A stretch of DNA of 64,000 nucleotides from Candidatus Sumerlaeota bacterium (GTDB lineage Bacteria; Sumerlaeota; Sumerlaeia; JAFGJS01): NCBI GenBank assembly GCA_016928995.1, contig JAFGJS010000102.1, positions 19,682 through 83,681 on the forward strand, given 5' to 3'. The notes beneath the pieces are model-generated. The model ran no database searches, was not told the DNA's origin, and saw nothing but the letters and a program-made list of their open reading frames with translations. This document shows positions 9,380-18,490 of this stretch, one piece after another; within the stretch, counting starts at the first letter, position 1, and each line of letters begins with the position of its first letter. The translations under genes and the position numbers were made by a program.

Positions 9380-11446
9380 ATGGAAAGCATCGAAGCCATC
9401 AATGTGCTTGTCGTGGATGACAATCCAGTGAATCTCAGGATGCTGGAACATCAACTCAAGGCGTTGGGTGTCGCAGTATTCACCGCTCAATCCGGAGCAG
9501 AAGCGTTGAAGATGCTCCCCAAGAAAGGCTTTGCCATCATTCTGCTGGATGTGCAAATGCCTGGTATGAATGGTTTTGAGACCGCGGAGATCATCCGGAA
9601 CAGCAAACATTCACAAAACATCCCGATTATTTTCATCACAGCCGAAGACCGGAATGATGAAACTGTCTTTAAGGGATATGGCAGCGGCGCCGTGGACTTT
9701 TTATTCAAGCCGGTGAACGCCCATATTTTGCGGAGCAAGGTGCGTGTATTTGTCGATCTTTACCGGCAGCGTCTTTTGATTGACCAAGATCGTATCGAGG
9801 CTGAAGCGAATCGTAAAAAAATGACCGAGCAGTTTTACGAATTGCAGGAGCGCATGAAAGAGCAGACCTGCATGTATCGCGTAGCTGAGTCGATCCATTC
9901 ACGTGCAACGCTGGCTGAGATTGTGAACGATATCTTGATGTTGATCCCCCGAGGCTGGGAGCGTTCTGAATTCGTCCGATGCAAGATCTGGATTGATGGC
10001 AAAGAGCATGTCGCGGAGCCGTTTGAAGAGACCGGCTGGAAGCAGCGCGCCGACATCGTCATCAATCATGAGAATCGAGGCGCGATCGAAGTGTTCTATA
10101 CTCAGCAATTGCCGGAAATGGAGAGGATTTTATCACATGAGGAGAAGCAGATCTTGCTCAAAAACATCGCGGAAAATTTAAGCGAGGCGATCAATAAACA
10201 TAATATAGCATCTGAATTGGAGCAAACGGCGAAGTTCCTGCAGGATTCCGAGATGAAATTCCGCACCATCGTCGAAAATATCAACGTCGGCATTTTGCTG
10301 GTTGATTCGAATACGCGGATTCTTGAGATCAACCGGCAAATACGCGATTGGTTTCCCCACATCCGCGTCGAGGAGCATCCCTTTTGCCACGAGGCGGTCA
10401 ATGTCAAACTTCAGGATCTTCCGGCCGGCAAATCTTCAACGCAGAAAGCCCTGAAGGAAGGCGCGATTCAAGAGGCTATGATCGAGATCAAAGTCAACGG
10501 CGCTCCCGCTCAGTACCGGGTGGTGTCAACCCCGATACATGACGCGGGCGGAGAGGTGGTCGCGTCAATCGTCATGATGGAGGATTTGACGGAACGGATG
10601 GCGATGGAGAAGCAGCTGAGTCAATCGCAAAAGCTGGAGTCGATCGGGCAACTGGCCGCGGGCATCGCCCACGAAATCAACACGCCGGCGCAGTTCATCG
10701 GCGATAATACGCGGTTTCTGGAGCAGAGTTTCCGCGACATCATTAAAATACTGGAGAAATACGCCGCGCTCAAGGATGCGGCGGGAGACGGCGCCGTGCC
10801 GCAGGAGCTGATCGATGAATTGGACACTCTGATTGATGAGTACGATTTGGAGTTTTTGTCCGATGAGATTCCCACCGCCATCGAACGTTCACTGGTTGGA
10901 ATCGAGCGTGTGACGAAGATCGTACGCGCGATGAAAGACTTCTCGCATCCCGGCGGCGATGAATCCACTCTATTTGACATCAACAAGGCTATTGAAAGCA
11001 CTGTCACCGTGGCGCGCAATGAGTGGAAATATGTCTCTGATTTGGAATTGGAACTCCAGGAAAATTTGCCGCTGACGCCGTGCTATCCGGGCGTGTTCAA
11101 CCAGGCGATTCTGAACATGATCGTCAACGCGGCGCAGGCGATCGCTGAAAGAAGAGATCGCGAAGAGACTAAGAAAGGGAAGATTCGCATCACCACCAGG
11201 GCGGCCGGCGATTGGGTTGAGATTCGGATATCCGACACAGGCGTGGGAATTCCAGAATCCATTCGAGACAAGATTTTCGATCACTTTTTCACTACGAAAT
11301 CCATCGGCAAGGGAACGGGGCAAGGGTTGTCGATCGCTTATTCGGCGATTGTGGAGCAGCATGAGGGCACTATCGATGTGGAATCGGAGGTCGGCAAAGG
11401 AACGACGTTTATCGTTCGTCTTCCGTTAAAGAAAAATGGGCAGTAG
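9380..11446 (+). CDS. Soluble hybrid protein: receiver domain + PAS + histidine kinase
   Basis: 688-residue cytoplasmic signalling protein in the unusual order receiver first, kinase last. The receiver (about 1-125) has Asp57 in LLDVQMPGMNG, the Thr and Lys switch residues, and an intact acidic pair. It is followed by a coiled coil, a weakly GAF-like segment (about 160-275), a PAS domain (about 295-405), and then the kinase: His431 in GIAHEINTP, an N-box, DTGVGIP and GKGTGQG ATP-lid motifs. The start at 9380 has AAGGAG 12 bases upstream. The kinase half is strongly similar to that of the next gene, evidence of tandem duplication. It heads a five-gene plus-strand cluster and probably receives phosphate from or relays it to the other receivers. 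The input signal is unknown. Confidence 0.9.
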   Translation: MESIEAINVLVVDDNPVNLRMLEHQLKALGVAVFTAQSGAEALKMLPKKGFAIILLDVQMPGMNGFETAEIIRNSKHSQNIPIIFITAEDRNDETVFKGYGSGAVDFLFKPVNAHILRSKVRVFVDLYRQRLLIDQDRIEAEANRKKMTEQFYELQERMKEQTCMYRVAESIHSRATLAEIVNDILMLIPRGWERSEFVRCKIWIDGKEHVAEPFEETGWKQRADIVINHENRGAIEVFYTQQLPEMERILSHEEKQILLKNIAENLSEAINKHNIASELEQTAKFLQDSEMKFRTIVENINVGILLVDSNTRILEINRQIRDWFPHIRVEEHPFCHEAVNVKLQDLPAGKSSTQKALKEGAIQEAMIEIKVNGAPAQYRVVSTPIHDAGGEVVASIVMMEDLTERMAMEKQLSQSQKLESIGQLAAGIAHEINTPAQFIGDNTRFLEQSFRDIIKILEKYAALKDAAGDGAVPQELIDELDTLIDEYDLEFLSDEIPTAIERSLVGIERVTKIVRAMKDFSHPGGDESTLFDINKAIESTVTVARNEWKYVSDLELELQENLPLTPCYPGVFNQAILNMIVNAAQAIAERRDREETKKGKIRITTRAAGDWVEIRISDTGVGIPESIRDKIFDHFFTTKSIGKGTGQGLSIAYSAIVEQHEGTIDVESEVGKGTTFIVRLPLKKNGQ

Positions 11447-11503
11447 GGTTCGATGAGGGGGGGGCTTTTGATGACAAAATAGGTATTTGAGGGCATAAAA
11501 AAA

Positions 11504-14236
11504 ATGAAAATCCGCACTAAATTAATTCTCAGTTTCCTGCCATTCGCGTTTCTGATTGGCGTTGTTGGATTCTATGCCACGGAGATCAGCCGTCAAATCC
11601 TGGAGGATACGATCCGGAAAGACGCGCAGTCGTTGGCGATGGAAACCATGAATGAATTGAATAATCTTATATCATTACAACTAGAAAATTATGGCGCTTA
11701 CACGCTGAGCGGCTCCATTCAAGAGACACTCGAACAATCGAATCTGGAGTTTCAGGCTTTGCCGGATATTGAGGCTCACATTGATCGAATCGACGCTCAA
11801 TGGACGGACCCCTCATCGGAATCAATGAGGATCGTAAAGAGTTTACAGGAGAACGATCTGGCTGAGGATTTTCGGAGGAATATGGATCATTACAAAAAAA
11901 GCTACGGATATGACATCATTGTTGAAATGTTCCTGACGAATAAATATGGCGCGAATGTGGTTCAAACGGGAAAGCCGTCCGATTTCCGGCAAAATGATGA
12001 AGACTGGTGGCGGCAAGCCCATGATAACCGTTTTTTTATTGGAGATGTTGAATATGACGAAAGCGCAGGCTTTTACTCATTATGCCTTGCTGTTCGCGTG
12101 GATGATCTCTCCGGTGAATTCATCGGCGTTCTTAAAGCCGTCGTCAATATTGAATATGTCATCCACCCCCTGAAAGAATTACAGAAAATTGAATTCGATG
12201 TGAATAACCGGCGCCGAGAATTTCACTTGGAGACGAATGATGGAAGATGGATTTATGCTACTCATCCATTTATCTTCATGCAAAGAAGGGCGGATAGTCA
12301 TTACAATCAGGACGGTTCCGTAGCTCACAAGACGGATAATAATATGTTAATGGTCCAGACCGCAGCCAATGATGGCGGCGTGTTGTCCAGTTTGGGTTGG
12401 AAACTGGTCATTGAGGAACCCAAGAGCGATGCGTTTGCCGCCAGCAATCGATTGTCGCGTGATATTTTGCTTGTCACGGCGATCATGACGCTCGTGTCGA
12501 TGTTTGTCGCCTGGGGCGTGTCTTTGACGATTTCTCGGCCGCTGCATGAGCTTCAGCAGGGCGCGAAAAAAATCGCCGCGGGCGACATCAACTATAAGGT
12601 TGCGACGAAGGCAAAAGATGAGATTGGCTCATTGTCCCGGGTTTTTGATTATATGACGAACGAGATCCGGGAATCCGAGCAAAAATCGAAACATATCCTG
12701 GAGCATTTCAATTTGGGCGTCGCTCTGTTCGCGCCGGATATGCGTATTTTAGAAACCAACACAAAAATGCGTGAATTATTTCCCGGTCTTAATGTGGATC
12801 AACAGCAGCAACTCATTTGTTATCATGCGCTTCATGGTCTGGATCAGGAGGAGCCGTGCGCAGATTGTCCAGTTGTCTGGACTTTTCAGGATAGCAAAAC
12901 GCATGAAACGGTCAAAGAGGTTCAAGCCGATGATGAAATTCGTCATTATCGGATCGCATCGGCGCCGATTCTGGATTCTGAGAACCAAGCTGTTTCGTCC
13001 ATCATGATGGTCGAAGATGTCACTGATCGGGTCAAGCGTGATCGTTCTCTCATGCGTTTGGCTACTGCGGTCGATCAGGCAAAAGAAACTATAGTCGTCA
13101 CAGACCTGAGCGGCGATATCCAATACGCCAATCCCGCTTTTGAGAAAATTACGGGTTACACACTGGATGAAGCGATCGGGCAAAATCCCCGCATCCTGAA
13201 AAGTGGAAAACACGACGATTCGTTTTATGCGGAGCTTTGGGATACGATATCTTCCGGCAGGGTATGGTCTGGCGAATTCATCAATAAAAAGAAGGACGGC
13301 TCCCTTTACTCTGAATATGCGACGATCAGTCCCATCACAAATGATGCTGGGGCGATTGAGGGCTATGTGGCAGTCAAGCGCGATATCACGCAGGAGAATC
13401 AGCTGAAGGCCGAGTTGCAGCAGGCGCAAAAACTGGAGTCGATCGGCCAGCTGGCCGCGGGCATCGCTCATGAGATCAATACGCCGACGCAATTCATCGG
13501 CGACAATACGCGTTTTTTGAATGACGGCTTTCGAGACATCGAAAAGATCCTCGACAAATACAACGAACTGAAAGAAGCGGCGAAGAAGGACGGCGTGCCG
13601 CGTGATTTGATCGAGGAGCTGGAGGCGATCATCGAGGATTGCGACCTGGAATTTCTCAAGGAGGAAATCCCCACAGCCATCGAACGCTCGCTGGTTGGGA
13701 TCGAGCGGGTGACCAAGATCGTGCGCGCGATGAAGGATTTCTCTCATCCTGGCAGCGATGAGGCGACTTTGACGGACATCAACAAAGCAATCGACAGCAC
13801 GGTCACCGTCGCGCGCAATGAGTGGAAATATGTCGCGGATTTGGAGACGGATTTTGAGGAAAAGTTGCCATTGACGCCCTGCTTTCCCGGTCCTTTCAAC
13901 CAGGTGATTCTGAATATGATCATCAACGCGTCTCATGCGATCGCGGAGAAGAACAGCGGCGAAAGCGCCGAAAAAGGAAAGATTATCATCAGCACCCGGT
14001 CGGACAACGATTGGGTTGAAATCCGCATCGCGGACACAGGCGCGGGCATCGCGGAAGCCAACCTGGGCAAGATCTTCGACCATTTTTTCACCACCAAACC
14101 CGTGGGCAAGGGAACCGGACAAGGGCTGGCCATCGCTTATGCGACGATTGTGGAACAGCACAAGGGGACGATAGACGTGGAATCGAAGGTCGGCGAAGGC
14201 ACGACGTTCATTATCCGTCTTCCGCTGAAGCAATAA
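11504..14236 (+). CDS. Membrane sensor histidine kinase (Cache-like sensor, HAMP, two PAS, HisKA/HATPase)
   Basis: 910-residue transmembrane kinase. A first membrane helix lies at about residues 7-27. A large extracytoplasmic domain of about 290 residues resembling a double-Cache sensor follows, then a second helix (about 325-348) and a HAMP linker. Next comes a PAS domain with a cysteine cluster (CYHALHG...EPCADCP), then a second PAS near 520-630, and finally the kinase with His656 in GIAHEINTP and intact N, G1 (DTGAGI) and G2 boxes. It lacks its own receiver. It starts 57 bases after the previous kinase gene and shares its kinase module. The cysteine-bearing PAS suggests redox or metal sensing (inference). 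Confidence 0.92.
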   Translation: MKIRTKLILSFLPFAFLIGVVGFYATEISRQILEDTIRKDAQSLAMETMNELNNLISLQLENYGAYTLSGSIQETLEQSNLEFQALPDIEAHIDRIDAQWTDPSSESMRIVKSLQENDLAEDFRRNMDHYKKSYGYDIIVEMFLTNKYGANVVQTGKPSDFRQNDEDWWRQAHDNRFFIGDVEYDESAGFYSLCLAVRVDDLSGEFIGVLKAVVNIEYVIHPLKELQKIEFDVNNRRREFHLETNDGRWIYATHPFIFMQRRADSHYNQDGSVAHKTDNNMLMVQTAANDGGVLSSLGWKLVIEEPKSDAFAASNRLSRDILLVTAIMTLVSMFVAWGVSLTISRPLHELQQGAKKIAAGDINYKVATKAKDEIGSLSRVFDYMTNEIRESEQKSKHILEHFNLGVALFAPDMRILETNTKMRELFPGLNVDQQQQLICYHALHGLDQEEPCADCPVVWTFQDSKTHETVKEVQADDEIRHYRIASAPILDSENQAVSSIMMVEDVTDRVKRDRSLMRLATAVDQAKETIVVTDLSGDIQYANPAFEKITGYTLDEAIGQNPRILKSGKHDDSFYAELWDTISSGRVWSGEFINKKKDGSLYSEYATISPITNDAGAIEGYVAVKRDITQENQLKAELQQAQKLESIGQLAAGIAHEINTPTQFIGDNTRFLNDGFRDIEKILDKYNELKEAAKKDGVPRDLIEELEAIIEDCDLEFLKEEIPTAIERSLVGIERVTKIVRAMKDFSHPGSDEATLTDINKAIDSTVTVARNEWKYVADLETDFEEKLPLTPCFPGPFNQVILNMIINASHAIAEKNSGESAEKGKIIISTRSDNDWVEIRIADTGAGIAEANLGKIFDHFFTTKPVGKGTGQGLAIAYATIVEQHKGTIDVESKVGEGTTFIIRLPLKQ

Positions 14237-14284
14237 GATCGGGCCAGCGAGCGTATGATGAGAATTCATGCTGGAGCATAGAAG

Positions 14285-15502
14285 ATGAAAAATATTATCT
14301 TTGTCGATGATGATATGGATATCTTGACGGGGTTGAAGCGCATGTTTCGCCCGATGCGCCATGAATGGAAGATGTCGTTCGCCTCCAGCGGCAAAGAAGC
14401 TCTTGAGCTCATGGATGGCGAACCCATGGATGTCATCGTCAGCGATATGCGCATGCCGGAAATGAACGGCGCGCAGCTATTGATGGCGGTCAAGGAAAAG
14501 TGGCCGCAAACGGTCAGAATCATCCTTTCCGGCCATTCGGACCAGGAATTGATCCTGCGCTCCGTGGAGATTGCGCATCGTTATCTGGCCAAGCCTTGCG
14601 ATGGGGATGTGATGCGCGAGGCTGTTGAGCGCGGATGCTCATTGCGCAACATGTTGCACAACCCGGAGTTGGAAAGCATCGTATCCGGGCTGGAATCGCT
14701 CCCCAGTCTTCCGCATTTATATACGGAAATCATTGATGTGCTGAAGTCTCCGGATCCTTCCATTAAGAAAATCGGGGAGATCGTGGAGCAGGACATCGGC
14801 ATGACCACAAAGATTCTCCAGTTGGTGAATTCGGCTTTTTTCGGTCTGCCGCGGCATGTCGCCAGTCCGACTCAGGCGATCACGTTGCTGGGCATCGATG
14901 TTGTCAAATCGCTGGTTTTCGCGATTCAGGTGTTTTCGCAGTTCGACGCCAAGCTGCTGCATGAATTGCACTTTGAAAAGGTCTGGTCGCATAGCGTCAA
15001 TGTCGGCAATCTGGCGCGTATGTTAGCAATGGAGGCGCATGCCGATTCGGTCTGCGCCGACCAGGCGTATTTGGCGGGGATCATCCACGATGTGGGTAAA
15101 CTGATTTTGGCGATTAACCTGAGAGATCAATATGCAGGAGCCATACATAATGCCGTTGAAAAAAACGTGCCCTTGTTTATGGTGGAGCGGGATGCGCTGG
15201 GGACGACACATGCGGAGGTGGGCGCGTATTTGCTTGGCCTTTGGGGCATGCCGGACGCGATCGTGGAGGCTGTGGCATATCATCACGCGCCGTTGGAGGC
15301 GCGTGTCAAGTATTTCGTGCCGTTGACCGCGGTTCATGTGGGCAATCTGTACGAACATTACAATCATAACATACCTGAGGAAATCCCCGCCGAGGCTGGC
15401 TGGGACGAACCTTATTTGCAGTCGTTGGATGATCTTGACAGTGCGAAATGGCTCGCGGATTGCCGGGCAAAAATCAAAGAGGTTTCCGATGATGAAGCCT
15501 AA
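14285..15502 (+). CDS. Response regulator with HDOD output domain
   Basis: 405 residues. The N-terminal receiver (1-120) has Asp54 in VSDMRMPEMNG with Ser and Lys switch residues present. From about residue 140 an HDOD domain follows (LPSLPHLYTEI, then IGMTTKILQLVNSAFFGLPR, and a later HDVGKL). HDOD proteins are regulatory relatives of HD hydrolases and often act with chemotaxis, biofilm or c-di-GMP signalling. GGAG lies upstream of the ATG. Its stop overlaps the next start, so the two are probably translationally coupled, which suggests stoichiometric partners. Confidence 0.9.
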   Translation: MKNIIFVDDDMDILTGLKRMFRPMRHEWKMSFASSGKEALELMDGEPMDVIVSDMRMPEMNGAQLLMAVKEKWPQTVRIILSGHSDQELILRSVEIAHRYLAKPCDGDVMREAVERGCSLRNMLHNPELESIVSGLESLPSLPHLYTEIIDVLKSPDPSIKKIGEIVEQDIGMTTKILQLVNSAFFGLPRHVASPTQAITLLGIDVVKSLVFAIQVFSQFDAKLLHELHFEKVWSHSVNVGNLARMLAMEAHADSVCADQAYLAGIIHDVGKLILAINLRDQYAGAIHNAVEKNVPLFMVERDALGTTHAEVGAYLLGLWGMPDAIVEAVAYHHAPLEARVKYFVPLTAVHVGNLYEHYNHNIPEEIPAEAGWDEPYLQSLDDLDSAKWLADCRAKIKEVSDDEA

Positions 15503-16625
15503 AATACTGCTTGTGGATGATGAACAGGACGTCGTCGATGGCTACCGGCGGACGCTCAGGAGAAACTATGAGGTGCTGACGGCATTGAGCGGACGCGAGG
15601 GGCTGGAGTTGATCGACTCGTCCGAACCGCCCTGTGTTGTTGTGTCGGATTACCGCATGCCGGAGATGAACGGCGTGGAGTTTCTGGCGCAAGTGCGGGA
15701 GCGGCGCCGCGACACAGTACGGATCATGCTGACCGGGCAGGCGGACTTCGAGGCGGTGACCCAGGCTGTGAACGAAGGCAATGTGTTCCGGTTTATGACC
15801 AAGCCCTGTTCGGCCGATGCGTTGATGCATGCGTTGGATGCCGGCATCGAACAATACCGCCTTGTCCGGGTGGAAAAAGAGCTGCTCAACAAAACGCTGA
15901 CCGGGGCGGTGAAGGCGATCAATGATATTCTTGCGCTGGTGCATCCTGGCGTTTTCGGGCGCATTGCGCGAATTCGGCGCATCGTTGGCGACCTGGCCAG
16001 GGAGTTCCATGAAGAAAAAGCGTGGCAGTGGGAAATCGCCGCGATGCTGTCGCAAGTCGGCTGCGTGACGTTGTCCGGCGAGATGCTCGCGAAAATGCGC
16101 AAGGGCGAGGAACTGAAGGCGGATGAGCAGAAAATGTTTCTGCATCATCCGAAGATTGGCGCTGAATTGATCTCCAACATTCCGCGTCTTGAGGAAGTGT
16201 CTCGAATTGTCGAATATCAGGAGAAAAACTTCGACGGCAGCGGACCTCCGGCGAATGACATCCGCGGCGAGGATATTCCGCTAGGCGCGCGGGTGCTGCA
16301 TGTCGTTTTAGCCTACGATCGTATGCTGCTGGCGGGCGGCATGGAAGCCCAGGCGCTGTTTCAGATCAAGAAAAAATCAGATATGTATGACTCCTCATTG
16401 GTCGCCGCGCTGGAAAAGGTATTGAATGTCGAAGCGCTGCCCACACAGCGGATATTAATTTCAGATTTGGAAATTGGAATGGTCTTGGCCGAAGATGTAT
16501 TGTCTCCGGAGGGGCTTTTATTATTGGCGAAGGGGCAGGAAGTGACCGCCACCCTGAAACGAAGAATGGAAAATCTTAAGGAATCGCAACAAAAAGAACA
16601 ATATGTGGAAGTGGAATGGAGATGA
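15489..16625 (+). CDS. Response regulator with degenerate HD-GYP domain
   Basis: 378 residues. The receiver (1-125) is intact, with Asp54 in VSDYRMPEMNG. The second half follows the HD-GYP layout but has lost the catalytic residues. The position of the HD pair reads SQ (188-189), HPxxG is kept as HHPKIGAEL (219-227), the HHE motif is reduced to YQE, and GYP is replaced by GPP (252-254). The last 60 residues form the small beta-rich tail often found after such domains (GMVLAEDV...LLLAKG). It is therefore unlikely to cleave c-di-GMP and more likely binds a ligand or partner. ATG 15489 overlaps the end of the HDOD gene by 14 bases; ATG 15492 is equally possible. Confidence 0.85.
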   Translation: MMKPKILLVDDEQDVVDGYRRTLRRNYEVLTALSGREGLELIDSSEPPCVVVSDYRMPEMNGVEFLAQVRERRRDTVRIMLTGQADFEAVTQAVNEGNVFRFMTKPCSADALMHALDAGIEQYRLVRVEKELLNKTLTGAVKAINDILALVHPGVFGRIARIRRIVGDLAREFHEEKAWQWEIAAMLSQVGCVTLSGEMLAKMRKGEELKADEQKMFLHHPKIGAELISNIPRLEEVSRIVEYQEKNFDGSGPPANDIRGEDIPLGARVLHVVLAYDRMLLAGGMEAQALFQIKKKSDMYDSSLVAALEKVLNVEALPTQRILISDLEIGMVLAEDVLSPEGLLLLAKGQEVTATLKRRMENLKESQQKEQYVEVEWR

Positions 16626-16628
16626 GTC

Positions 16629-17261
16629 ATGGCCGACGACATTAAAAATACGAACCCGGTCGAGGAAGCTACTGGAGCGAAGGCCAAGCGGCAGCCGCGG
16701 ATTCTGCTGGTTGACGACGATCCCAATTTGCTGGATGCGCTCCGGCGCACCTTGCATAAGGACCGTTTCAAAATCCAATGCGCCAATTCGGCGGATGAAG
16801 CCCTCCAGCATTTGCGCGAAAAAAAATTCGATGTGATTATCACCGATCAGCAGATGCCTGGTACGAACGGCATCGAACTGCTAGCGCAAATCAGCGCGAA
16901 ATATCCCACGATGATCCGGTTCATCCTGACGGGCAACGCCACGATGGATCTGATCCTTGAAGCGATTAATAAAGGCCATGTCTCGCGCTTTTTCGTCAAA
17001 CCCTGCAACGGCTATGAAATCGCCGCGAGCATCCGGCAGGAGCTCAGCCGCAAAGAACTGATGGAGAAATCGCAGAAGCTGATCGCCAAGTCTAGACAGC
17101 AGGACGATCTTTTGAGCCAGTTGGAGCGGAAGAATCCCGGGATCACCAAGGTTGACCGGGACGAGGACGGGTCGATCATCCTGAAAGAGCCGACCGGCGA
17201 CATCAACGTCATTCTGCGCGAGATGGATTCGCTGCTGTCGAATGATGATGAAGATGATTAG
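16629..17261 (+). CDS. Single-receiver response regulator with coiled-coil tail
   Basis: 210 residues. A receiver domain follows an N-terminal extension of about 22 residues, with Asp73 in ITDQQMPGTNG, the Thr in ILTGN and Lys in FFVKPC. The remaining 65 residues are charged and helical, ending in a run of Asp/Glu, with no recognised output domain. It starts three bases after the previous stop, so it belongs to the same operon. Likely roles are phosphate sink or protein-interaction output. It closes the five-gene signalling cluster. Confidence 0.88.
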   Translation: MADDIKNTNPVEEATGAKAKRQPRILLVDDDPNLLDALRRTLHKDRFKIQCANSADEALQHLREKKFDVIITDQQMPGTNGIELLAQISAKYPTMIRFILTGNATMDLILEAINKGHVSRFFVKPCNGYEIAASIRQELSRKELMEKSQKLIAKSRQQDDLLSQLERKNPGITKVDRDEDGSIILKEPTGDINVILREMDSLLSNDDEDD

Positions 17262-17379
17262 CGGGTATCGTTTGAATCCTATCGTGCCAGAAAACAAGTC
17301 AGGAAAATAAAGAGCTAGGGCGATTGAGCGCAGTTTGATTTTATTCTGCGCTGATGGACTACCCGTGTATTTACACTCA

Positions 17380-17501
17380 CTCTTGCTCTTGCTTTTGCTC
17401 TCAATCGCTAACTGAACATGCCATGTCTCTTTGATTTGGCTCGATTATTTATTTATTTGGAAGAGCAAGAGCAAGAGTGAGAGCAAGAGCAAGAGCAAGA
17501 G
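17380..17501. repeat. Intergenic hexanucleotide inverted-arm element A
   Basis: The left arm (17380-17402) is a run of CTTGCT-type hexamers and the right arm (17461-17501) is a run of AGCAAG-type hexamers, separated by a 58-base spacer. The arms are inverted with respect to each other and could form a long imperfect stem. The sequence CTCTCAATCG at the inner edge of the left arm is shared with element C at 58578. It lies between two plus-strand genes and could also end transcription of the signalling cluster. Confidence 0.75.
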
Positions 17502-17519
17502 TAGGATGGTGATGGTTGA

Positions 17520-18356
17520 ATGGACATTCCAGATGTGACATGGCTGCTGGATTGGGTTTTACGCTTGCCGGGGAGGATGCTGGAGCCGGGGGCGCGGGCG
17601 CGGACGTTGGCATGGGCGACGGTTGTCTGCGCGGCGCTGTATCTTGTCAGCCGGTGGCAGGAACGGCAATTTCCGGGACAGGAGATGATCCTGCCGTCTT
17701 TGCAACATGAGCCGGCGCAGACGCCGACGTCGCGGGAGCCGTTCACGGCGGAGGCGGGCGGGATCGTCTATACGATCAAACCGCTGTTTGAATATGAGCT
17801 TCGCGGCATGGCGGTGTCGTATAGCTCGGCGCGTTCCTTCGCCGATCTTTATCATCGCGAGTGGGAAGATTATTTGAATGCGAAGGACGTGGCGGTGATT
17901 TGGGGAGAGAATCTGGATTCGGGCGTGTATCTTTTGCTGAAGTTTAGCAGCGATAGCTGGATGGCTTATGTGCGGACGAAGCGCGGCGCGCGCGAGGCAT
18001 GGGATAAGTTCCGCATGAATCAGCTGTCGAACAACCACTTGATCTGCGCGGACGAGTCGTTACAGCGGCGATTGCTCAAGATCGGCCGGGGCGATCAGAT
18101 CAGAATCAAGGGCGTGCTGGCGGAATATTCGCATTCGGACGGCAAATTCCGGCGAGGTTCGAGCACGACGCGCGAGGACACCGGCAACGGCGCGTGTGAG
18201 ACGATCTGGGTCGAGGAATATGAGCTTTTGCAGCCGGCCAATGTTTTCTGGCGGCATTTGAAGCGGTTGACGTTCTGGCTGGCGCTGCTGAGCGGCGTCG
18301 CTTGTCTCTGGTTTTATATCCGCGCGCCGGTCGTGGAAAGATATACGCTGGAATAA
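17520..18356 (+). CDS. Membrane-anchored protein of unknown function
   Basis: 278 residues with a hydrophobic helix near residues 30-46, a soluble domain of about 190 residues and a second helix near 244-265. The soluble part carries the motif SSTTREDTGNGACE (about 219-232). I recall this Arg-Asp-Thr-Gly-Asn-Gly-Ala-Cys-Glu pattern from a widespread group of uncharacterised bacterial proteins; the assignment is from memory, not from a search. It is separated from the signalling cluster by repeat element A. The function cannot be stated. Confidence 0.7.
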   Translation: MDIPDVTWLLDWVLRLPGRMLEPGARARTLAWATVVCAALYLVSRWQERQFPGQEMILPSLQHEPAQTPTSREPFTAEAGGIVYTIKPLFEYELRGMAVSYSSARSFADLYHREWEDYLNAKDVAVIWGENLDSGVYLLLKFSSDSWMAYVRTKRGAREAWDKFRMNQLSNNHLICADESLQRRLLKIGRGDQIRIKGVLAEYSHSDGKFRRGSSTTREDTGNGACETIWVEEYELLQPANVFWRHLKRLTFWLALLSGVACLWFYIRAPVVERYTLE

Positions 18357-18418
18357 TTCAATGTGCTCCTTCCCAACTGAAAAAATGAAGCAAAAATGAT
18401 ATAAATGCGACAATTCGC

Positions 18419-18447
18419 TTGCCCCTGTGGTTTTCCAATCCTACACT
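18419..18447 (+). promoter_or_regulatory. Candidate sigma-70 promoter for the secreted coiled-coil protein
   Basis: TTGCCC (18419-18424) and TACACT (18442-18447) are separated by exactly 17 bases, about 45 bases before the ATG at 18491. Confidence 0.4.
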
Positions 18448-18490
18448 GCCCGGTGTGTATTTTCCAATTTTTCCAGCCGAGGAGAGCGAC

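Noticed and set aside
12776-14362. Long minus-strand open frame opposite the membrane kinase
   Set aside because: Antisense shadow of conserved kinase motifs; rich in Arg/His/Leu with no family resemblance.
17380-17501. CRISPR-like array of short repeats
   Set aside because: The repeat unit is only 6 bp, degenerate, without spacers of constant length and arranged as inverted arms; no cas gene is nearby.
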